NCBI RefSeq assembly: GCF_009913235.1
Contig: NZ_CP047897.1
Coordinates: 2,479,001-2,543,000 of the forward strand
Source: Nibribacter ruber
GTDB taxonomy: Bacteria > Bacteroidota > Bacteroidia > Cytophagales > Hymenobacteraceae
Length of the DNA: 64,000 nucleotides
Reading direction: 5' to 3'
Shown piece after piece: positions 33,956 through 42,599 of the stretch (position 1 is its first letter; every line of letters begins with the position of its first letter). Under the pieces are notes generated by a model. That model did not search any database. It was not told where the DNA came from and saw nothing but the letters and a program-made list of their open reading frames with translations. A program made the position numbers and the translations under genes.

Positions 33956-35845
33956 ATACAGCGTTCTTGACTTGATGGTGTCTGGAATCTGCTTGAGTTC
34001 ACGGGTCATGGTGCGGTCATAACTAGTGTCCACGTCTGTGATCACATACCCGATGGTCTCGTTGGTTTTGAGGTACTGTCCTAGGATGTTGATGTTGTGC
34101 GCCGCCAGCACATTGTTGATTTTAGCCAGGATGCCGGGCACGTTTCGGTGCACGTGAATGAGGCGGTGCGCGTTTCTGAGTTCGGGTAGTTGCAGGTTAG
34201 GGAAGTTGACGCTGTTGTAAGAGCCGCCCGTGTTGATGTAGTCAATCATCTTGGAAGGCACGTACTGGGCAATGTTCTCTTGCGCCTCCTCGGTGCTGCC
34301 GCCAATGTGCGGCGTGAGCAAAGTGTTGGGCAAACCCCTCAATTCAGACTGAAACAGCTCCTCGTTGTTTTTGGGTTCATAAGGGAACACGTCCACGGCA
34401 CAGCCTTTAATCTTGCCGCTTTGGATGTTAGCCGTGAGCGCCTCCAAATCCACCACGTGCCCGCGGGATAGGTTAAGAAACAGCACGCCAAGCTTCATCT
34501 TCTCGAATTCCTGCGCGCCTATCAAATGCTTGTTCTCTGTACGGCCGTCTACGTGCAAGGTCACAATGTCTGAGATGGCCAGCAACTCTGACAGCGAGTA
34601 ACAGACCTTGGCGTTGCCCAGTGCCAGCTTGTCCACAATATCATAAAAGTACACCTCCATTCCCAAAGACTCGGCCAGCACAGAAAGTTGGGAACCTATA
34701 CTTCCGTAGCCGATGATGCCCAGTTTCTTGCCGCGTATCTCCCGCGCTCCCGCCGCCGACTTGTCCCAAATGCCTTGGTGAAGCTTGTTGCTCTTCTCGA
34801 CAATGCCGCGGGACAGTAAGAGAATCTCGCCCAAGGCCAGCTCCACTACGCTTCGGGTGTTGCTGTAAGGTGCATTGAAGACAATGATGCCGCGCTCGGT
34901 GCAGGTGGCCAGATCAATCTGATTGGTACCAATGCAGAACGCGCCAATGGCCATGAGCCGACTGGCATTCTCCAGCACTTTGGCCGTCACCTGCGTCTTG
35001 GACCTGATGCAGAGGATGGACACGTTGTGGATGCGTTCGCAGAGCTCGTCTTCTTCTAGGGCGCCGCTCACCACTTCTACTTGATAGCCTTCGTTTTTAA
35101 ACAGTTGAATGGCTTTGTCATGGATGCCTTCCAGCACCAAGACCTTGATGCGGTTCTTGGGATAGGATAGCGCGCTGGGCAGGTTGTTCACGTACAGGAA
35201 CTCGTCCAGGCTGGGCGTCACGTGGTCGGCTTTGTCCATGACGCTTTCGCGCTCCACATTCTCGGTGAAGGCATAGAATTTGTCGGCAATGCCAGCGCCT
35301 TTTATTTCATAGTCGGTGTAGCCGTCACCGATGACGTAGATTTCGCCGGGCAGGTTGAGGGATTGAATCTGCTTGCCTTTGCCCTGGTTCTGCGTCAGGA
35401 CATTGTCGCGGTCAAAACCGGTAATATTGCCGTCTGCATCATAGGTAAAACTGTTGGCAAACACATTCTCGGGCTTCACGCCTAACTCCTGCACAATGGG
35501 CACAATAAACTCCTTGAAGCCGTTGGAGATGATGTAAATATCATCCCTGAACCTGTCAAAAAACGCCTTGTTGTGCTTGAAGGATTCTGACACCTGGCCA
35601 TGGAGCTGTCTTATCAATTCTGCCAGATGCGAACGGTTGGCTTTCAATAAGGCCAGGCGGCGTTCCAGAGACTCGGTCAACGGAATCTCACCTTCCATGC
35701 CCAGGTCCGTAAGGCGCTGGATTTCTCTTAGCGTTTGCTGGCGTTGCTCTGGGTCTGGGATGCAGATGGTACACAGTACATCCAAAGCTTCTACTTTGGT
35801 GAAGGTGCTGTCAAAATCTATGATGAAGTGCTTTTGGGTGGGCAT
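33953..35845 (-). CDS. fused phosphoserine phosphatase and D-3-phosphoglycerate dehydrogenase
   Basis: 630 aa. Residues 1-215 are a HAD phosphatase: D10 and D12 (IIDFDSTF), S107 in ISNGF, and the metal motif GDGYTD (173-178). Residues about 230-550 are a D-2-hydroxyacid dehydrogenase: GxGxxG at 379-384 (GIIGYGSIGSQL), LNLSRGHVVDLEAL, and the catalytic His in LLTPHIGGSTEEAQEN. The last 75 residues are an ACT domain (HVHRNVPGILAKINNVLAAH), the usual serine-sensing site. So one chain carries SerB- and SerA-type activities, the first and last steps of serine synthesis. The stop codon lies inside a period-7 tract. Confidence 0.9.
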   Translation of the reverse strand: MPTQKHFIIDFDSTFTKVEALDVLCTICIPDPEQRQQTLREIQRLTDLGMEGEIPLTESLERRLALLKANRSHLAELIRQLHGQVSESFKHNKAFFDRFRDDIYIISNGFKEFIVPIVQELGVKPENVFANSFTYDADGNITGFDRDNVLTQNQGKGKQIQSLNLPGEIYVIGDGYTDYEIKGAGIADKFYAFTENVERESVMDKADHVTPSLDEFLYVNNLPSALSYPKNRIKVLVLEGIHDKAIQLFKNEGYQVEVVSGALEEDELCERIHNVSILCIRSKTQVTAKVLENASRLMAIGAFCIGTNQIDLATCTERGIIVFNAPYSNTRSVVELALGEILLLSRGIVEKSNKLHQGIWDKSAAGAREIRGKKLGIIGYGSIGSQLSVLAESLGMEVYFYDIVDKLALGNAKVCYSLSELLAISDIVTLHVDGRTENKHLIGAQEFEKMKLGVLFLNLSRGHVVDLEALTANIQSGKIKGCAVDVFPYEPKNNEELFQSELRGLPNTLLTPHIGGSTEEAQENIAQYVPSKMIDYINTGGSYNSVNFPNLQLPELRNAHRLIHVHRNVPGILAKINNVLAAHNINILGQYLKTNETIGYVITDVDTSYDRTMTRELKQIPDTIKSRTLY

Positions 35846-35938
35846 GAGGGAAGGTGGTTGGCAATAAACTTATACTACGGTTCTACCACGCTGGCCAGCT
35901 ACATCTGCTGCGTATTTTCTGAGGTAAAAAATTGGAGG

Positions 35939-35976
35939 CGTTTTTGGCTTGTTTTCTGGAAAATAAGCTAAAAACG
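35939..35976. repeat. 38-bp palindrome family copy, extended stem
   Basis: Arms CGTTTTTGGCTTGTTTTC and GAAAATAAGCTAAAAACG; pair 11-28 is T-A (compensated). Flanks GGAGG and CCTCC extend the stem to 35934-35981. Confidence 0.9.
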
Positions 35977-36001
35977 CCTCCATGGTTGAATAAGGCAAAA
36001 T

Positions 36002-36955
36002 TTAGAAAAGCGCGGGTTGGCCTGGTCTACGGGAGAAAGGCGTTACGTCATTGATATCAGGTACGCGGCAGATGTAGCGGGCCATGCGCTCCACGCCAAA
36101 CCCGGCACCGGCGGTTACCGGCAGGCCGTCCTTGGCTACCTCCAGGTAGTTTTTGAACACCTCCTGGTTGGTGCCCGTTTCTTCCATGCGTTTTAGAATC
36201 TGGTGGTACTCATGCTCCCGCTCGGCGCCAGACAATCCTTCCCCGAAACCCTCTGGCCAGATGAGGTCATAGTTCAGGAAAGTGCCCGGCTTGTTCAAGT
36301 CTTCCTTGTCATAAAACTCGCGGCGGTGGTTCAAGAGCCAGAACGGCGTCAATGATTCTTTGGACTTGATCAGTTCATAATCAGTTCCGTACTGGGCTTC
36401 TAGTTCCTCGGTTCTATAGACTTTGAATTTGCCAAACACCGGCAATAGATCCGGTCTGTATTTAGCCACAATCTGCGGCAATTGCGCATTGATGGCGCAG
36501 AAGATATACTCCACCAGATCTTCCATGAACTGCCGCACATAGGCTCCGTCTTTGTCTTTGAACTCGAAGTCAATCTGCGTGAACTCAAACAAATGCCGGC
36601 CGGTAAAGGCGCGGTCCGCAAACTCCAGGCGTACGTTAGGTGACACAATGTAAATGGCCTCCAGTTCCTCATTCAACAGGGCCAGCTGCTTGTGAAAAAT
36701 CATGGATTTGGTGAGGCTCCAGCGGCTTCCGGCGTAGGCAATGGAGGCGTCTACCACGCTATGGTTTAACGGATCTGTGATGGGTGAGAGCATGAGCGGC
36801 ATGACCTGTACCAAGCCGCGGTTGAACATAAACGTATGCGTTGCCCGTATGATAGCCTGCTGCACTTTGAGAACGTCTACCATGTCGGTGCGTTTTACCT
36901 GTTGGAGCGTTGCTTGCAGGGATACCTCTGGGTCTGTAATAAGATCTGTAGGCAT
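36002..36955 (-). CDS. AsnRS-like asparagine synthetase A (class II aaRS paralog)
   Basis: 317 aa. This is a class II aminoacyl-tRNA synthetase core without the N-terminal anticodon-binding OB fold. Motif 2-like residues are FTGRHLFEFTQIDFEF (about 118-132) and motif 3 is AGFGVERMARYICRVPDIND followed by PFSRRPG near the C-terminus. Archaeal proteins of this kind, paralogs of AsnRS/AspRS, make asparagine from aspartate and ammonia. The divergent neighbour is an Lrp/AsnC-type regulator, echoing the asnA-asnC pair of enterobacteria although E. coli AsnA is a different subgroup. A TAnnTTTG box reads into it at 37003. Confidence 0.82.
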   Translation of the reverse strand: MPTDLITDPEVSLQATLQQVKRTDMVDVLKVQQAIIRATHTFMFNRGLVQVMPLMLSPITDPLNHSVVDASIAYAGSRWSLTKSMIFHKQLALLNEELEAIYIVSPNVRLEFADRAFTGRHLFEFTQIDFEFKDKDGAYVRQFMEDLVEYIFCAINAQLPQIVAKYRPDLLPVFGKFKVYRTEELEAQYGTDYELIKSKESLTPFWLLNHRREFYDKEDLNKPGTFLNYDLIWPEGFGEGLSGAEREHEYHQILKRMEETGTNQEVFKNYLEVAKDGLPVTAGAGFGVERMARYICRVPDINDVTPFSRRPGQPALF

Positions 36956-37002
36956 GAATAAAATTTTATGAATGTGTTAACAAATTTTCACTTTACTTAT
37001 CA

Positions 37003-37010
37003 CAAACATA
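37003..37010 (-). promoter_or_regulatory. promoter box of the asparagine synthetase gene
   Basis: On the minus strand TATGTTTG matches TAnnTTTG about 48 bp upstream of the start codon. Confidence 0.5.
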
Positions 37011-37032
37011 CCAAACACAACTTTTCTTTGAT

Positions 37033-37052
37033 AATTTTACAAGGATAAAATT
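37033..37052. promoter_or_regulatory. candidate AsnC operator between divergent promoters
   Basis: Perfect inverted repeat AATTTTA-CAAGGA-TAAAATT. It lies between the two divergent promoter boxes, where an Lrp/AsnC protein could act on both genes. Confidence 0.5.
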
Positions 37053-37081
37053 TATACTTTAGTACATCAGTAAAAAATGAT

Positions 37082-37089
37082 TATTTTTG
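37082..37089 (+). promoter_or_regulatory. promoter box of the Lrp/AsnC-type gene
   Basis: TATTTTTG matches TAnnTTTG, 31 bp before the ATG. Confidence 0.5.
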
Positions 37090-37119
37090 TTGTTGATTTG
37101 GTAAAAAGAGCTCTACACC

Positions 37120-37584
37120 ATGCCGCAAGTTTCTGAAATTGATAATCTTGATCGGAGGATTTTATCCATGCTGATGCAAGATGCCACGCGGGCTTATACA
37201 GATATAGCCAAAGAATTACAGGTGTCTGGAGGTACGGTGCACGTGCGCATGAAAAAACTGGAGGAACTGGGCGTTATCAAAGGCTCTCATCTGGTCATTC
37301 ATCCCAATGCCGTGGGCTTTGACATTTGCGCGTTCATTGGCATTTACCTGGAGAAGGGTTCTGTCTACCAGCAGGCCGTGGAGCAGATGCGCCAGGTACC
37401 CGAAATAGTAGAAATGCACTACACCACCGGCCAGTGGAGCATGTTTGCCAAGATCATCTGCCGTGACACCCTGCACCTGCGCGAAGTCCTGAATGAAAAG
37501 ATCCAGATCATCAGCGGAGTGGAGCGCACCGAGACCATCATATCTTTAGAGGAAAGCATTACCCGGCAGGTAGACATCCTGTAA
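37120..37584 (+). CDS. Lrp/AsnC-family transcriptional regulator
   Basis: 154 aa. N-terminal winged helix (NLDRRILSMLMQDATRAYTD, VSGGTVHVRMKKLEELGVIK) and a C-terminal RAM/ActD ligand-binding domain (VPEIVEMHYTTGQWSMFAKI). Lrp/AsnC proteins sense amino acids as oligomers. It is divergent from the asparagine synthetase gene across 164 AT-rich bases with a perfect 7-bp inverted repeat between the two candidate promoters, so it probably controls that gene and itself in response to asparagine or a related amino acid. Confidence 0.92.
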   Translation: MPQVSEIDNLDRRILSMLMQDATRAYTDIAKELQVSGGTVHVRMKKLEELGVIKGSHLVIHPNAVGFDICAFIGIYLEKGSVYQQAVEQMRQVPEIVEMHYTTGQWSMFAKIICRDTLHLREVLNEKIQIISGVERTETIISLEESITRQVDIL

Positions 37585-37661
37585 CCGTTTCCGTTCTATT
37601 TCCGGCTTTTGCGAAAAACCTTCTTCCTGCGCTATCTTTCAAAGCAATAGTTACGTTACCC

Positions 37662-38555
37662 ATGGCGGGCCTTGCCTCTACGACTGAAAGATTCACCTGT
37701 TTCCTGAAAATTTCTCTCTGGCTGCTGTTGCCCGCGCTGGTGGGTGTGGTTGTTTCCTGCACCTCCTCAGACCCTAACGCCAAGGTAAGCCTCATGCAAA
37801 AGAACGGCCGTAAAATCTCTGTCATTGCCCACCGCGGCGCCTCGTACCTGGCCCCCGAAAACACCTTAGCGGCGGTGAAGAAAGCGCTGGAAACCTCCGC
37901 TGATTTCATTGAGATTGATGTGCACCTGAGCAAAGACGGTCAGGTGGTGGTGATCCATGATGCCACTGTGGACCGTACCACCAACGGCACCGGCCAGGTG
38001 GCCCAACTCACCCTAGAAGAACTCAAAGAACTAGACGCGGGCAGCAAGACAGACACTGCCTTCGCCGGTGAACGCATCCCTACGCTGGCCCAGGTACTCA
38101 AGACGGTGAAAGGCAAGAAGAAGCTTCTCATTGAGCTTAAAAAAGGAGAACAGGACTATTACGAAGGCTTGGAACAGAAAACCCTGGATGTGCTTAAAGC
38201 GCACAACGCCACCGACTGGTGCGTGCTACAGTCCTTCTACGACCCTATTCTGGAGCGCATCTGGCAAATGGATTTCATGATTCCCACGCACAAGCTCATG
38301 ATGGGCAAAATTCCGTTTCTGCCTATTTTCTTTGACCACGAGTTCAAGTTCGGCAGCCTGGACCGGTACCACGAAGCCGCCGCCATCAACATTCACCGCC
38401 ATTTTGCATCTAAGTCTTTTATCACATCTCTGCACAATCAAGGCTTCAAGACCTTCGTATGGACCGAGGATGACCCCAAAAACATCCAACAGCTCTTCCA
38501 AAACGGAGCAGACGGCGTCATCACCAACCGCCCCGAGTTGATAGAAAAACCTTAG
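37662..38555 (+). CDS. glycerophosphodiester phosphodiesterase lipoprotein
   Basis: 297 aa. A hydrophobic segment at about residues 17-33 ends in the lipobox VVVSC, so it is an envelope lipoprotein. The GDPD core shows IAHRGASYLAPENTLAAVKK (catalytic His, metal Glu), FIEIDVHLSKDGQVVVIHDA and TVDRTTNGTG. It hydrolyses glycerophosphodiesters to glycerol-3-phosphate and an alcohol. The first Met gives an unusually long n-region; an internal start is possible. Lies 77 bp after the Lrp-type gene. Confidence 0.9.
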   Translation: MAGLASTTERFTCFLKISLWLLLPALVGVVVSCTSSDPNAKVSLMQKNGRKISVIAHRGASYLAPENTLAAVKKALETSADFIEIDVHLSKDGQVVVIHDATVDRTTNGTGQVAQLTLEELKELDAGSKTDTAFAGERIPTLAQVLKTVKGKKKLLIELKKGEQDYYEGLEQKTLDVLKAHNATDWCVLQSFYDPILERIWQMDFMIPTHKLMMGKIPFLPIFFDHEFKFGSLDRYHEAAAINIHRHFASKSFITSLHNQGFKTFVWTEDDPKNIQQLFQNGADGVITNRPELIEKP

Positions 38556-38559
38556 TTTT

Positions 38560-38594
38560 AGTCCTGAGTCTTGAGTTGCGAGTCCTGAGTCAAG
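38560..38594. repeat. period-7 tract after the GDPD gene
   Basis: Five heptads exactly in phase: AGTCCTG, AGTCTTG, AGTTGCG, AGTCCTG, AGTCAAG, starting 5 bp after the stop codon. Confidence 0.88.
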
Positions 38595-38611
38595 GTGACT
38601 TTGGCCATTGT

Positions 38612-38649
38612 CGTTTTTGGGCTGTTTTCTGGAAAAGAGGCTGAAAGCC
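38612..38649. repeat. 38-bp palindrome family, half copy
   Basis: Left arm CGTTTTTGGGCTGTTTTC good; right arm (GAAAAGAGGCTGAAAGCC) worn and merges with the hairpin at 38644. Confidence 0.65.
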
Positions 38650-38935
38650 CCACCCCAACGGAGAGGGGCTTCTTCCTGTATCTGGCGCGAGTCTCCAGAC
38701 TCGTGACTTGGGATGCCGGGTAGTCTCCTGACTACCCTCGCGGGTACCGCGAAATTGCACGATTGCTTCTCTTGCTGACGTTCTCAGCACAGATTGTCAT
38801 CCCCTACCCCACTTCAAAGGGGGACGGAACGCGTGTTGATCGTAGAGACCAGGCACCGCCTTGTCTCTCATGCATTGCTTTCTTCTGCTTATGCAAACAC
38901 CCCTCTGCGCTTCCCTCAAGGGGAGAATCTACGGC
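38640..38935 (-). repeat. composite multi-hairpin repeat, copy B
   Basis: Inverse copy of 11985-12330; shared blocks include GCGCGAGTCTCCAGACTCGT, CTTGGGATGCCGG, TAGTCTCCTGACTACC, CGCGGGTACCGCGAAA, GTCATCCCCTACCCC and AAGGGGAGAATC. Confidence 0.8.
38644..38672 (+). terminator. hairpin after the GDPD gene
   Basis: AAAGCCCC pairs with GGGGCTT(C), then TTCTTCCT. It overlaps the right arm of a worn 38-bp palindrome. Confidence 0.5.
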
Positions 38936-38940
38936 CTAAC

Positions 38941-38978
38941 CGATTTTAGCCTGTTTTCTGGAAATCAGGCTAAAAACG
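38941..38978. repeat. 38-bp palindrome family copy, compensated
   Basis: Arms CGATTTTAGCCTGTTTTC and GAAATCAGGCTAAAAACG; pair 8-31 is A-T (compensated). Confidence 0.9.
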
Positions 38979-38992
38979 AAATCCAATAAACA

Positions 38993-39023
38993 AAAAAGCC
39001 GCTCCCTGTAAGAGCGGCTTTTT
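38993..39023 (-). terminator. terminator after the DUF4407 gene
   Basis: Stem AAAAAGCCGCTC / GAGCGGCTTTTT, minus-strand orientation for the gene ending at 39057. Confidence 0.9.
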
Positions 39024-39056
39024 CTTCAAAGCATGGGCTTTTCCACAGCAAGGCGG

Positions 39057-40199
39057 TTACACCAAATCCATATAAGCATCCGTCTCGCGGCGTATTTTCT
39101 CTTTGCCGGTTTTTAAGCGAGCCTGCGTGTTGGTGCGGGCTAGTTCCAGGTCTACGTCGGCGTCTGCTTTCACCATCTCGCGGCGGTTGTAGCTGTAATG
39201 TTCCATGCGGGCCTCTTTGCCGGCGTCTTCAATGGCTTTGCGGGTGTCATATTCGCGGCGGCGGCTTTCCAGTTTCTCCAGGCTGTCCAGTTCTACGGTA
39301 GATTCTACATCGCGCAGCAAATCATCATAAGGCCCACGCTTGGAGATGAGTTTGGAGAAGATGGGCGCCGTTTCTAAGCAGATAAATAATAGCGTGATGA
39401 AGAGGCTGGGCAGCAGCGGCAATTTCTCCATGGCCTCAATGCGCGCCATTAGGCCGCCGTAATCATCAAAGCGTTCTTTGCCTTGGGCAATGCTCTTGTC
39501 GCGTTGGGCGGTGAGGGTGTCAATACGTTTCTGGCGTTCGGCAATGAGTTGGTTGGTCTGCTCCTGCAGTTGCTTTAGTTCCAGGTCAATCTTGTCGTGC
39601 TGGGCTTTCTTTTCGGTGTAGATGGGGCCGCGGCCAATCTTCTTGGTACCGCCGGTGCCATCGCTTTCAGCGCTCATCTGGGTGTAGAGCGTGTCGCGCT
39701 GGGCAGACTTGGTGGCGATTTCGGTTTTGAGGCGGTCAATGTCCTTGCGCACAGAGTCGGTCTCGGTGAATTGCTTGTTTACCAGCTTTTGGTGCTCCAG
39801 GGCCAGCTCGGCCTTTTTTTCCATGAGCACGCTGTCAATTTCCTTCTGGAAGATGCGCAGCTCCAACGGTTTGGAAATGACAATAGCCAAGACCAAGGCA
39901 AGCAAGATACGCGGCAGCACCTGCAGAAACTCGCGGCCAAACTTACCTTCTTTTCTAAGCGTGGAGACAATGAAGCGGTCCAGGTTGAAGATGACAGCGC
40001 CCCACAAGAAACCAAACGCCACGGCAAACGGAACAGAGTCAAAAACGGTGTAGAGGGCGTAGCCCCCGGAGAGTGCGGCCAGGATGCCGGTGAACAGAAC
40101 GGTGGCGCCAATACCGCCAAATTTAATGTGTTCAGATTTGGGGCACTGTGCCAGAATGTGATCATCGGCGCCGGCACACCACCAAAAAAAGTTTCTCAT
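39057..40199 (-). CDS. DUF4407 membrane protein
   Basis: 380 aa. N-terminal WWCAGADDHILAQCPKSE, then TM helices at about 33-52, 58-77 and 96-112 (ILLALVLAIVISKPLELRIF), a long soluble coiled coil (about 115-255, rich in Lys, Gln and Asp), a fourth TM (LFITLLFICLETAPIF), and a charged helical tail. This is the DUF4407 layout; members are of unknown function. A terminator lies just downstream at 38993. Confidence 0.85.
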   Translation of the reverse strand: MRNFFWWCAGADDHILAQCPKSEHIKFGGIGATVLFTGILAALSGGYALYTVFDSVPFAVAFGFLWGAVIFNLDRFIVSTLRKEGKFGREFLQVLPRILLALVLAIVISKPLELRIFQKEIDSVLMEKKAELALEHQKLVNKQFTETDSVRKDIDRLKTEIATKSAQRDTLYTQMSAESDGTGGTKKIGRGPIYTEKKAQHDKIDLELKQLQEQTNQLIAERQKRIDTLTAQRDKSIAQGKERFDDYGGLMARIEAMEKLPLLPSLFITLLFICLETAPIFSKLISKRGPYDDLLRDVESTVELDSLEKLESRRREYDTRKAIEDAGKEARMEHYSYNRREMVKADADVDLELARTNTQARLKTGKEKIRRETDAYMDLV

Positions 40200-40383
40200 A
40201 ACAGGCAGAGATGCAGCAGCATCTGTCTTAAAATTAGTGTCTGGGTAACGCTAGAAAAGCGCAAATTGTATAGCGGTGGATAAAAAGTGCGCAAACATAC
40301 AGAAACCGCCCCAGCTTTCCCGTTTTTTAACGAAAACCGAGGCGGTAACTAGCAGTAAATGAGAAGGATTGTAGGCAGAAAAA

Positions 40384-41124
40384 TTACTCTCCCGCGCCAA
40401 GCTTGTCATACAGCAGCAGAGAACTGCAGGCGCTGGCCAGTACCATCTGCAGGTCTGGGCTCAGGCCTTGTTTCAGCCAGACTTTGCCCGAGTTGGAGAT
40501 TTGCACGGTGGCTAGAATCTCGCCGTTGACAGAGAACTCGTAGCCCAGGTTATCACCAGATGGAATAGACATTCCCTTCCATTTATAGATAGGCTGTATC
40601 TCAATGCTCTGCTGGCCGTTAGCCAGACTACCCTGAAACTGCACGCGCTGCAGGTAACTACCAGGATCTGCCAGGGACAGCTGCCACACGCCGCTCTCCG
40701 GCGACTTGAACTGCGCCTGCAAAAACTCGGTCTCCTCTTTTAGTGACGCGGGCGCTCCTTCTACCTCCACCGAAGCCGATTTATACAGGGCGGCCGCCAG
40801 TACAAAACTGGTTTTCTGCTGCACGGTGTCTTGCACCGCAAAAGAGTACCGCTGGTAAGCCTCAGACAGTTTCAGCCAGAAGGCATCCTGGGGATTAGCC
40901 CTGCTGGTCCAGCCCCGCTGGATTTCCTGCAACTGGTACGGCCCAAACCTAAACCCTTTCTCCTTGCCCAGAAGGTTCATGCGCAGGACCTTGCGGCCTT
41001 CTACGGGCAGTTCTGTGGCTTTTTCTTTAAAACTCTGGCTCACCTGCATTTCGGGCACAGAACAGGCAGTCAGCGCGGCTGCCAACAAAAAGACACTTAC
41101 TAAGGAAAACTTTCTTGATGACAT
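40384..41124 (-). CDS. lipoprotein of unknown function
   Basis: 246 aa. Signal peptide with lipobox LTAC (Cys21). The mature part looks alpha/beta with no motif I recognise; segments such as RFGPYQLQEIQRGWTSRANP and GYEFSVNGEILATVQISNSG suggest a small beta-rich envelope protein. It is a single gene divergent from the cation antiporter, with a degenerate 38-bp palindrome just upstream. Confidence 0.65.
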   Translation of the reverse strand: MSSRKFSLVSVFLLAAALTACSVPEMQVSQSFKEKATELPVEGRKVLRMNLLGKEKGFRFGPYQLQEIQRGWTSRANPQDAFWLKLSEAYQRYSFAVQDTVQQKTSFVLAAALYKSASVEVEGAPASLKEETEFLQAQFKSPESGVWQLSLADPGSYLQRVQFQGSLANGQQSIEIQPIYKWKGMSIPSGDNLGYEFSVNGEILATVQISNSGKVWLKQGLSPDLQMVLASACSSLLLYDKLGAGE

Positions 41125-41132
41125 GCGTTGGG

Positions 41133-41170
41133 TAGTTTTAGGGTAATTCTATGAAAACTGGCAAAAAACG
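41133..41170. repeat. 38-bp palindrome family, degenerate copy
   Basis: Ends CAAAAAACG at the right; centre and left arm degenerate. Divergent region upstream of the antiporter gene. Confidence 0.4.
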
Positions 41171-41365
41171 ATTCTGGGGTTTGAACGTGCTCAACGGAAG
41201 CACCTTAGGTTCTACTAATCCTGACCAGAGCCGTACTCTCTCATAGACCGGCGGCGGCGTAGTTTCCCCTATGCAAGCGCGGGTTTTAGTTGAAACTGAA
41301 AGGCATTTCGTATCTTATCCGTTCTTTTTGGGCGCCCGCCGGCGCTTTCACGTAACATTGACTGC

Positions 41366-42562
41366 ATGATTATAGATGCCTATACTTTTCTGATTATCCT
41401 GAGCAGCCTGGTGGTGGTCTCGTATCTGTTTGATATTCTGTCTAAACGCACCAAGATTCCTTCTGTGGTGATGCTGCTGACCACGGGCATTGTGTTGCAG
41501 CTGGTCAGCACGTATTTTGGCGTAACCACGCCGCCGCTGCGCAACATCTTAGAACTCTTTGGCATCATTGGCCTTATCCTGATTGTGCTGGAAGGCGCCC
41601 TGGACCTGGAATTGTCCCGGGAGAAGCTTCCGCTTATTCAGAAATCATTGATCACGGCCACACTCACCCTGCTCATTACGGCGGCGCTCATTGCGCTTTT
41701 TGTGCATTACTGGCTGGGGGTAGATTACAAGGTGGCACTAATCAATGCCATTCCGCTGGCGGTGATCAGTAGTGCTATTGCCATCCCCAGCGTATCTAAC
41801 CTTACGCCAGAAAAGCGCGAATTCATTGTCTATGAGGCCACGTTCTCAGACATCATTGGTATTATGGTGTTCAACTTTGCGGTGCAGAATGAGCAGATCA
41901 GCTTCGGGTCTTTTGTGGGCTTGGGCGTGGACATTTTCACCATTCTGGCCATTTCTATTCTTTGCTGCCTGGTGCTGCTCTTCTTCCTGGACAAGATCAA
42001 GACGCACATCAAGTTCTTCCTCATCATTGCGCTATTGATTCTGCTGTACGCTGTGGGTAAGAAGATGCACTTGTCTTCGCTGCTCATGGTGCTGGTCTTT
42101 GGCCTGATGCTCAACAACGCCGCGCTGTTCGTGAAAGGCAAGATGGCCAAGTACCTGCACGTGGGCAATCTGGGCGAAGAATTAAAGCAGTTGAAACAGA
42201 TCAACGGCGAGAGTGCCTTTGTGATAAGGACGTTCTTTTTCCTGCTGTTCGGGTTTTCCATTCAACTGGAGGAACTCTACGAGCTGGATGTCTGGGTGCT
42301 GGGCTTTACCATTTTCTCCATCACGCTGCTGGTGCGTTTTCTGTATTTGCAGTACGTGGCCCGTACGCCGCTCATCCCAGAACTGTTCATTGCCCCCAGG
42401 GGCCTCATCACCATCCTGCTCTTCTACAGCATTCCGGCGCAGTATTCTATACCAGGCCTGGGCGAAGGCGTCTTGTTCTTCGTGGTCATCTTGACGAGTC
42501 TCTTGATGATGCTGGGCTTGCTGCTGACCAAACGCGGGGTGGAGGATATTCCCAATTATTAA
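41366..42562 (+). CDS. cation:proton antiporter (CPA family)
   Basis: 398 aa with about 11-12 membrane helices and no C-terminal regulatory domain. The N-terminal helices (YTFLIILSSLVVVSYLFDIL, RTKIPSVVMLLTTGIVLQLV) and the segment NILELFGIIGLILIVLEGALDL are typical of CPA1/NhaP-like carriers. The helix holding the transport acid reads VYEATFSDIIGIMVFNF, so the usual N-D or D-D pair is S-D here. It exchanges Na+ or K+ for H+ across the inner membrane; the ion cannot be told from sequence. Confidence 0.85.
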   Translation: MIIDAYTFLIILSSLVVVSYLFDILSKRTKIPSVVMLLTTGIVLQLVSTYFGVTTPPLRNILELFGIIGLILIVLEGALDLELSREKLPLIQKSLITATLTLLITAALIALFVHYWLGVDYKVALINAIPLAVISSAIAIPSVSNLTPEKREFIVYEATFSDIIGIMVFNFAVQNEQISFGSFVGLGVDIFTILAISILCCLVLLFFLDKIKTHIKFFLIIALLILLYAVGKKMHLSSLLMVLVFGLMLNNAALFVKGKMAKYLHVGNLGEELKQLKQINGESAFVIRTFFFLLFGFSIQLEELYELDVWVLGFTIFSITLLVRFLYLQYVARTPLIPELFIAPRGLITILLFYSIPAQYSIPGLGEGVLFFVVILTSLLMMLGLLLTKRGVEDIPNY

Positions 42563-42599
42563 TTTTATTCGTCACGAGTTCTGAGGCCTTAGTCAAATA

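Larger units (their letters stand above)
38556..39056. other. intergenic region after the GDPD gene
   Basis: Period-7 tract, two 38-bp palindromes, composite repeat copy B and two terminators. No gene. Confidence 0.75.

Noticed and set aside
39597-40283. 228-codon open frame opposite the DUF4407 gene
   Set aside because: Antisense shadow of a clear coding gene; composition follows from codon bias of the real gene.
41133-41170. Full member of the 38-bp palindrome family
   Set aside because: Only the right end matches; kept as a low-confidence degenerate copy and not used in the covariation argument.
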